This document shows positions 57,780 to 64,000 of a DNA stretch of 64,000 bases, piece by piece (position 1 is the first letter of the stretch; each line of letters opens with the position of its first letter). Origin of the DNA: CAVQAH01 sp963784195 (lineage in GTDB: Bacteria; Acidobacteriota; Vicinamibacteria; Vicinamibacterales; 2-12-FULL-66-21); NCBI GenBank assembly GCA_963784195.1, contig CAWARA010000033.1, forward strand, positions 62,001 through 126,000. The letters are read 5' to 3'. Under the pieces are notes generated by a model that was given only the letters and a program-made list of their open reading frames with translations, was not told where the DNA came from and searched no databases. A program made the position numbers and the translations under genes.

Positions 57780-60722
57780 ATGATTCGAAACCGAAGCATC
57801 GCCGTGCTGGCCGCGTGGCTGGCTGTGGCTGTGCCGTCGAGTGCCCTCGCGCAATCCCAGGCAGCCAACGGAAACGTCGAAGGCATCATTCGGGATACGA
57901 GCGGTGCGGTCATTCCAGGCGTGACGGTGACTGTGACGAACGTCAACACCGGCGCCACCCGCACGGTCGTGACCAACAACAACGGCCTGTACCGGGCGCT
58001 GGCCCTGCCCCTCGGCTCGTACTCGGTGACCGCGGAGCTGCAGGGTTTCCGCAAGTTCGAGCAGGCTGGCCTGACCCTCACGGCGGGGCAGTCGCTCGTC
58101 CTCGACATCAACCTGTCGGTCGGCGGCGTGGCCGAGAGCGTCGTGGTCTCGGGCGCGACGCCAGTCGTCGACACCGGAAAGATCGATGCCGGCCGGAACC
58201 TCAGCGAGCGGGAGATCAAGAACCTGCCGCTCGTGTCCCGGAATCCGTACAACTTCGCGCTCGTTCAGCCCGGTGTGAGCGGATTCGAGAACCCCGAGTT
58301 CGGCGTGCCGCGCTTCAGCGCGAACGGCACCCTGCTCAGGGTCAACTACCAGATCGACGGCAATACCAATACGCAAAAGGACCGCGCCGGCCTGCGGCTG
58401 CTGCCCGTCTCGGAAGTGATGGTGCAGGAAGTGAAGGTCGTCACGAGTGGCTACGCGCCCGAGTTCGGTCAGACGACGGGACTGGTCTACAACGCGATTA
58501 CGCCTTCAGGCACGAACCTTCTCCGGGGCTCCGCGAGCTATCGCTTCAGGCGCAAGCCGTTCAGCGCGTATCCGTATCCCTTCACGCAGGCGCGCACCGA
58601 CTCGAATAAGCCCGATACCCGGATCGATACGTGGACGGCGGAAGCGGGTGGCCCGATCGTCCGCGATCGCGTGCACTTCTTCGGCGGCTTCGAGAGCACC
58701 TATCGTGACCTCTCTGGCACCACGCCGATCACGATCCGTCCCGAAGACGCGCAGCGCATCGGGCTCGAGCCGCAACCCGCCGTCATCCCCCGCGAGCAGA
58801 CGGCCCGTTTCTACATCGGCAAGGTCGATTGGCAGGCCAACAGCGCGCATCGCGTCACCGGCCGCTACATCTACTTCGAGAACGACTCACCGGCGAATAT
58901 CACGTCGACGACCTCCAACGTGCCCAATTCGCTCGAAGTCGTGACCGACTTCGTCGACGCGATGAAGTCGGCGGCTGTCCAGGTCGTTTCCACCGTCGGC
59001 CCGGCGGGGCTGAACGAGCTGCGCTTCCAGTTCGCGAACCGCCATCAGTCGAGAGGACCTAGCGAGTTCTCCGGCAGCGGCTCGCAGGTACGCATCACGG
59101 GCGTGGCGAACTTCGGTGGGCCGAACAGCACGACCCAGGATGCCGGATTCGACTTCACGCAGGACATCTGGCAGATTGTCGACAACTTCACCTGGCTGCG
59201 CGGAAACCACAGCTTCAAGTTCGGGTTCGACGCGCAGTTCATCGGCGACGAGCGCGTCGCCTCGCTCTTTTCGCTGTATACGTTCCCGTCGATCGACGCG
59301 TATCTTGCGGCGCGTGACGGCGTGAATCTCCGCAGCTACACCAACTTCACGCAGCTGTTCGGCGAGCCGGCATTCAGCATGGACACGCGTCTGTACAGCA
59401 TGTTCGTGCAGGACGACTGGCGCATTACACCCGACCTCAAGTTGCTCTACGGGCTCCGCTACGATTTGTACGACTGGCCGGAGGCAGACCCGACGTCGCC
59501 GTTCGAGTCGTCACGCGACTTCAAGACCGACACCAACAACCTCGGGCCACGGGTCGGCTTCGCCTGGACGCCGTTCAAGGACAAGCGGAGCGTCATCCGC
59601 GGCAGCACCGGCATCATGTACGACCAGCCGCTCCTGGTTGCGTACGAAAACGCATTCCAGAACAGCGGCTCGCCCGCGCGCGTATCGGTTGCGCTCAATC
59701 CGACCGCCGCAGGTGCGCCTGCGTTTCCCGATACGCTCGACAATCTGCCGCCCGGATTTGCGCTGCCGACGCAGAGCATTGCGTCGATCGATCCGGATTT
59801 CGCGGTCGGCCGGATGTTCCAGAACAACATCCAGTACGAACGGAGCGTCGGCACCCACTACGCGGTGACCGTCGGCTTCGTCTATGCCAAGGGCGACGCT
59901 CTGCCGGTCTTGAACGACATCAATCTGATCAATCCGGTCGGTCAGCTCGAAGACGGCCGTCCGATTTTCAGCACGGCCGTCAATGCCTCCACGCGGATCG
60001 ATCCGCGCTTCAATCACATCTACAACCTCGAGTCCGTCGGCGAGTCCACCTACAAGGGCCTCACGCTGCAGTTCGGACGCCGCTGGGTGAACAACGTCCA
60101 GTTCGATCTCAGCTACACCTATGCGAAAGGCGAGGACACGGCGCCGATGTGGAATCCGTCGATTCTGACGTCGTATGCGGTCAACGCCGACGACCCGCGC
60201 TCGGATCCGACGAATCTCGAGCGCGACAAGGGGCCCAACCTGATGGACCAGCGGCACAACTTCGCCGGGACGATCGTCGCGCGCTCCAGCGTGTCGACGG
60301 GGCATCGCGTGATGGACGCGATTCTGACCGACAACCAGGTCGGCGTCATGATGCAGTTCAACAGCGGGCTGCCGTTCGCGATTCGCGGCAATCAGGATCT
60401 GAATCTCGACGGGCTGCCGAACGACCGGCCGTTGTTCGTGCCGCGGAACTCCGTCTACTTGCCCGCGCGCTACAACGTCGATCTGCGGTACTCTCGGTTC
60501 ATCCCGCTTGCCGGCCGTCGCCGGGTCGAGGTGATCGGTGAATTCAAGAATCTCTTCAACACCGATCAGGTGGCAACGGTGAACCCGTCCTTCACGGTCA
60601 ACGCCGCTGGCGTGCCGACGACGACATTGCTGACGACTGGCGACGAGTTCAAGGATGCTGGACGAGTGACCTCGGGCTTCGAACAGCGCGCGTTCCAGCT
60701 TGGTTTCAAGTTTTACTTTTGA
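57780..60722 (+). CDS. TonB-dependent outer-membrane receptor, Oar/carboxypeptidase-regulatory type
   Basis: The 980-residue protein has a signal peptide (AVLAAWLAVAVPSSALAQ), a carboxypeptidase-regulatory-like domain (GNVEGIIRDTSGAVIPGVTVTVTNVNTGATRTVVTNNNGLYRALALPLGSY), a plug region (LPLVSRNPYNFALVQPGVSG) and a large beta-barrel ending in the aromatic-terminated QLGFKFYF. Such receptors dominate acidobacterial outer membranes and import large substrates. GGGAGG precedes the ATG. A palindromic CATTGTACAATG is at 57689-57700 between the divergent starts. Confidence 0.94.
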   Translation: MIRNRSIAVLAAWLAVAVPSSALAQSQAANGNVEGIIRDTSGAVIPGVTVTVTNVNTGATRTVVTNNNGLYRALALPLGSYSVTAELQGFRKFEQAGLTLTAGQSLVLDINLSVGGVAESVVVSGATPVVDTGKIDAGRNLSEREIKNLPLVSRNPYNFALVQPGVSGFENPEFGVPRFSANGTLLRVNYQIDGNTNTQKDRAGLRLLPVSEVMVQEVKVVTSGYAPEFGQTTGLVYNAITPSGTNLLRGSASYRFRRKPFSAYPYPFTQARTDSNKPDTRIDTWTAEAGGPIVRDRVHFFGGFESTYRDLSGTTPITIRPEDAQRIGLEPQPAVIPREQTARFYIGKVDWQANSAHRVTGRYIYFENDSPANITSTTSNVPNSLEVVTDFVDAMKSAAVQVVSTVGPAGLNELRFQFANRHQSRGPSEFSGSGSQVRITGVANFGGPNSTTQDAGFDFTQDIWQIVDNFTWLRGNHSFKFGFDAQFIGDERVASLFSLYTFPSIDAYLAARDGVNLRSYTNFTQLFGEPAFSMDTRLYSMFVQDDWRITPDLKLLYGLRYDLYDWPEADPTSPFESSRDFKTDTNNLGPRVGFAWTPFKDKRSVIRGSTGIMYDQPLLVAYENAFQNSGSPARVSVALNPTAAGAPAFPDTLDNLPPGFALPTQSIASIDPDFAVGRMFQNNIQYERSVGTHYAVTVGFVYAKGDALPVLNDINLINPVGQLEDGRPIFSTAVNASTRIDPRFNHIYNLESVGESTYKGLTLQFGRRWVNNVQFDLSYTYAKGEDTAPMWNPSILTSYAVNADDPRSDPTNLERDKGPNLMDQRHNFAGTIVARSSVSTGHRVMDAILTDNQVGVMMQFNSGLPFAIRGNQDLNLDGLPNDRPLFVPRNSVYLPARYNVDLRYSRFIPLAGRRRVEVIGEFKNLFNTDQVATVNPSFTVNAAGVPTTTLLTTGDEFKDAGRVTSGFEQRAFQLGFKFYF

Positions 60723-60736
60723 GGTCTCGACAGAAG

Positions 60737-60840
60737 CCCAGGGATCAAGTGAAACACGAGGACAGAAGATCAAGAGATCAGGAGGCGAGTGAATGTGCCT
60801 TCGGATTTCTTGAGCTTCTGAAGCTCTTGATCTCCTGTTG
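60737..60840. repeat. Foldback of AGATCAAGAGATCAGGAGG words before the PIG-L gene
   Basis: The left side has AGATCAAGAGATCAGGAGG words (60768-60785). The right side has TTGAGCTTCTGAAGCTCTTGATCTCCTG (60809-60837), partly reverse complementary. It lies between the TonB receptor and the PIG-L start. Confidence 0.65.
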
Positions 60841-60844
60841 GTTC

Positions 60845-63537
60845 ATGATGTCCATGCGCGTGCACTCAACCACCCTGCTTTTGCCCCTCGTTCTCTCAGT
60901 CCTCCTGTTCCAAATCGTGCGGCTCCCGGCGCAATTGCGGGTCCAGCCCGTCGGTGAACATCCTGACGCTGCGGCGCTGGGCCTCGCCATCCGCCAGCTC
61001 CAGACCGTCTCGACGTTCATGCAGACGACGGCGCATCCCGACGACGAGGACAATGCGCTGCTCGCGATGCTCGGCCACGGGCAGGGGATGCGGACGGTGC
61101 TCGTGACCGCCACCCGCGGCGATGGCGGTCAGAACGAGATCGGCCCCGAGCTCTCGCAGGCGCTGTCCGTGCTGCGGACGGAAGAGCTGCTGGCGGTGCA
61201 CCGCTTCGACGGCGCCGAACAGTACTTCACGCGCGCCATCGATTTCGGGTTTTCGTTCAGCGTCGAGGAATCGTTGCAGCGCTGGGGGCACGACGAGATC
61301 CTTGGCGACTTCGTGCGGCACATCCGTGCGGTCCGTCCCGATGTGATCGCCGGATTTCTCTGCGGCGGCAGCGGGGGAGGGCAGCACCACCAGGCCTCCG
61401 CCCTGCTCACGCGCGAAGCCTTTCGCGCCGCCGCCGATCCCGCCAGGTACCCCGAGCAGATAAAAGAAGGATTACGGCCCTGGCAGGCGAAACGCGTGTT
61501 CTGCACGGACATGGGGAGTTTCGCAGACCGTCCGGCGCCGTTGCAGCCGGCGCAGATGCGGATGCCGACCGATGTGTTCGAGCCGCTCCTCGGGCGCACC
61601 TTCGGCGAGCTGGGGATCGAAGCGCGCAGCATGCACAAGTGTCAGGGGACCTCACAACTGTTGCCGCTGCCAGGCGCCTCGACCACGCGCACCTATCTGC
61701 TCCAGGACTCCGTCATTGGCCAGCCCGGCATCGCGCCGAAGTCGTTCTTCGAAGGCCTCGACACGAGTCTCGCCGCGCTGACGGCCTTTGCCGGCGCTTC
61801 ACCGCCTGCCGCGCTGAGTGCCGGCGTCAAGCGCATGGCTGACGCCGCTGGTGCCGCCGGGCGCGCCGCCGCGCTTGGCGACCGCGCCGCCGCAGCACGC
61901 GAACTGGCCGCCGGCCTGAGCGCGGTACGTCAGCTGCGCCGCGATCTTCCAGCGATGGGACTTTCGGACGAAGGCCGGTTCGAGATCGACTTCAGGCTCG
62001 CGCAGAAGACACGTCAGTTCGAACGCGCCCTCGTGATCGCCGCGGGGCTCCGCATCGAAGCGCTTGCCGATGACGGCCTGGTCACCGTCGGTCAGCCGGT
62101 CAAGCTCTCCATCCTGGCGCGAAGCAATGGCTCCGAAGACATCACCATCAACCGGGTGACGTTGTCCGGCTTCGAAGGCAGCGCGAGCGATTGCCGGGCC
62201 GTGTTGAAGCCTGGCGCGAGCTCCAGTTGCGAATCGAAGGTTCGCATCGCCGACACGCCGCTAACCGCGCCGTATTGGAAACCTCGCACCGACGCGGCCC
62301 GCTACGACTTCGAGCCGGGCGTGCCGTTCGGCGTGCCGTTCCGGCCGTCGCCGTTCGCCGCCAGCCTCGATCTGACGATCGCGGGCGCGCAGGTGACGCT
62401 CGACCGCACGATCGAATACCGGTACGACAACATCGTGGCGGGCGAGAAGCGCATGGAGCTGAAGGTGGTTCCGCCGTTTGCCGTGACGTTGTCCACCGAT
62501 ATCGCCGTCATTCCGCGTGGCGCCGTCACGACCAACGGGGATCGCGGGCCCTCCGCCGCGGGCCGGCGCATCGACGTCACGGTTATCGGCCAGGCGAAAG
62601 CCGGCAGCTCGGCCACGGTCAGCCTGCAGGTGCCTTCAGGTTGGCAGGTGCAACCCTCGAGCGCGACGGTCAAGTTCAGTCGTGAGGACGAAGCCAGCAC
62701 CATGCCGTTCGTCGTGACGCCGCCGGCGCGTATCGAGACCGGCGACTTCGTCGTCAAGGCCTCGGCTGAGGGGAGCATCGATGGGTCGACGCGGTCGTCG
62801 TCCACGGGCTATGACGTCATCGAGTATCCGCACACGCGCCGCCGGCATCTCGTCCGCCCCGCGGAGGCGACGCTTCGCATCCTCGATGTCACCATCGCGC
62901 CGAACCTCGTGGTCGGCTACATCATGGGCGTGGGCGACCAGGTGCCGCCGGCCATCGAGGAGCTCGGCGCCACGTTGCGGATGATCGGCCCAGACGAGCT
63001 GGCCTCCGGTGACCTGTCGAAATACGACGTGATCGTGACCGGCGTGCGCGCGTACGAACGGCGCACCGATCTTCGCGCCAACAACCATCGACTGCTTGAC
63101 TTTGTGTCCGCGGGCGGCACGCTGCTCGTCCAGTACAACAAGTTCGAGTTCAACCAGGCGCAGTACGCACCTTACCCGGCCAAGGTCAGCTCCGATCGGG
63201 TGACCGACGAAAACGCGCCCGTCGAAGTGCTCGTGCCCGACAACCCCGTTTTCACGACGCCGAACCGGATCGGCCCGGAGCTCGTGGGCCGGCTGGGTTC
63301 AGGAGCGCGGGCTCTACTTCCTCGGTGAGCGCGATCCGCGTTACGTTGATCTGGTGCGGCTCAGCGATCCGTTCGAATACAACTCGGGTGCCGAAAACCG
63401 GCGCGCTGGTCGAGGCGCGCTACGGCAAGGGCCGATGGATCTATATCGGCCTGGGTCTCTGGCGCCAGCTTCCCGCGGGCACCCCAGGCGCGTATCGTCT
63501 GCTCGCCAACCTGCTTTCGCTGGGACACACACGATGA
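60845..63537 (+). CDS. Secreted PIG-L/LmbE-family deacetylase, two frame breaks near the end
   Basis: The ~895-residue protein has a signal segment (STTLLLPLVLSVLLFQIVRL), then a PIG-L domain: metal motif TTAHPDDEDNALLAML, TATRGDGGQNEIG and GGGQHHQASALLTREAF. A C-terminal region of Ig-like and Rossmann-like parts includes EELGATLRMIGPDELASGDLSKYDVIVTGVRAYE. The frame changes near 63290 and again near 63387, each repaired by deleting one base, giving QERGLYFLGERDPRYVDLVRLSDPFEYNSGPKTG and then GRWIYIGLGLWRQLPAGTPGAYRLLANLLSLG. It probably N-deacetylates a glycan. Starts at 60848 or 60854 are also possible. Confidence 0.87.
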
Positions 63538-64000
63538 CATTCGCGCCCGAGTACGTGAAGTTCGTGCTCAACGAGAACTTCGAGGACGCGAAGGCGCAGT
63601 TCCTGGCGCCGCTGATGGCGATCCACTACGCGCATCTGGTCATGCTGCGCGAGCGGGACATCGTCTCGGCGTCGCACGCGAGCGCGATTCGTGACGGTCT
63701 GAACTCGATTTCACTCGAGGCCGTGCGCTGTGCGCAGTATGACGGCGCTTGTGAGGATCTGTTCTTTTACGTTGAGCGCCTGGTGATTCAGGCGTGCGGC
63801 GAGGAAACAGCCGGTCGCCTGCACACCGCTCGCTCCCGTAATGACATCGACATGACGATGTACCGGATGCAGCAGCGAAGCCTGATCCTCGCCGTCATCG
63901 AGGGCGTGCTGCAGTTGCGGTCGGTGTTGCTCGATCATGCTGACCGCCATCGCGAGGATGTCTTCGCCGCGCACACGCACACGCAGCCCGCGCAGCCGAC
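63534..64000 (+). CDS. argH: Argininosuccinate lyase family protein, N-terminal part (cut by window edge)
   Basis: ATG at 63534 overlaps the PIG-L stop (ATGA), and the frame is open to the window end (155 residues). Signatures are MTFAPEYVKFVLNENFEDAKAQFLAPL, CEDLFFYVERLVIQACG, AGRLHTARSRNDIDMTMYRM and HTHTQPAQPT. This is the fumarase/ASL fold with the SRND substrate motif. Being coupled to a TonB receptor and secreted deacetylase rather than arg genes, it may act on another amino-acid-fumarate type substrate. Confidence 0.8.
   Translation, partial: MTFAPEYVKFVLNENFEDAKAQFLAPLMAIHYAHLVMLRERDIVSASHASAIRDGLNSISLEAVRCAQYDGACEDLFFYVERLVIQACGEETAGRLHTARSRNDIDMTMYRMQQRSLILAVIEGVLQLRSVLLDHADRHREDVFAAHTHTQPAQP

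Overview
The window is a high-GC, gene-dense bacterial chromosome segment that looks like Acidobacteriota, most probably a Vicinamibacteria-type lineage. This is inferred from its gene content: a futalosine menaquinone cluster, an ADOP-type orphan MacB/FtsX permease next to a PadR regulator, an Oar-like TonB-dependent receptor with a carboxypeptidase-regulatory N-terminus, the yceD-rpmF-plsX-fab order, a CIRCE/HrcA heat-shock operon, and many folded intergenic repeats. No tRNA, rRNA, CRISPR array, insertion sequence or prophage was recognised.

Layout. 1-5420: menaquinone genes (mqnA end, mqnC, mqnX, mqnP, a ubiX/mqnM-type flavin prenyltransferase, menG), interrupted by a large folded repeat. 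5532-10797: TonB-like protein, miaA, hfq, deoB, dNTPase, winged-helix regulator. 10846-19593: yceD, rpmF, plsX, fabD, fabG, acpP, fabF, then etfB, etfA and ETF-quinone oxidoreductase. 19721-25901: acyltransferase, deacetylase, leuS-lptE-holA, rpsT. 26058-37433: an accessory stretch with an oxidoreductase, secreted proteins, a PQQ/EF-hand protein, an amidohydrolase, a TPR protein, and ADOP permease plus PadR. 37684-45414: a ParB-like/degenerate histidine-kinase fusion, lytic transglycosylase, alaS, recX, pilT, ilvE. 45707-55071: Ser/Thr kinase, rsmE, prmA, dnaJ-grpE-hrcA under CIRCE, deaminase, xdhC and a periplasmic isomerase. 55265-64000: class A PBP, then TonB receptor, PIG-L deacetylase and an argininosuccinate-lyase-family gene running off the end.

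Two things stand out at window scale. First, the intergenic DNA is packed with several families of palindromic or word-like repeats. These include two copies of a ~320-bp multi-branched foldback with compensatory changes in its long stem, short hairpins with a GGCTTNAGCC-type core, foldbacks made of GTGGTTCGTAGCTCGT-like words, and 7-nt and 13-nt tandem arrays. Some repeats have entered coding sequence: the TonB tail, a regulator C-terminus, the acyltransferase start, and an insertion inside EtfB. Second, single-base frame breaks occur in essential or conserved genes (fabD, rpsT, alaS, grpE, and others), nearly all of them +1 insertions. The simplest explanation is residual sequence error in a draft assembly, and I annotate these genes as intact but frame-broken.

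The best candidate for an undescribed protein is the ParB-domain/pseudo-histidine-kinase fusion at 37684-38874. The best candidate for an undescribed DNA or RNA element is the two-copy branched foldback.
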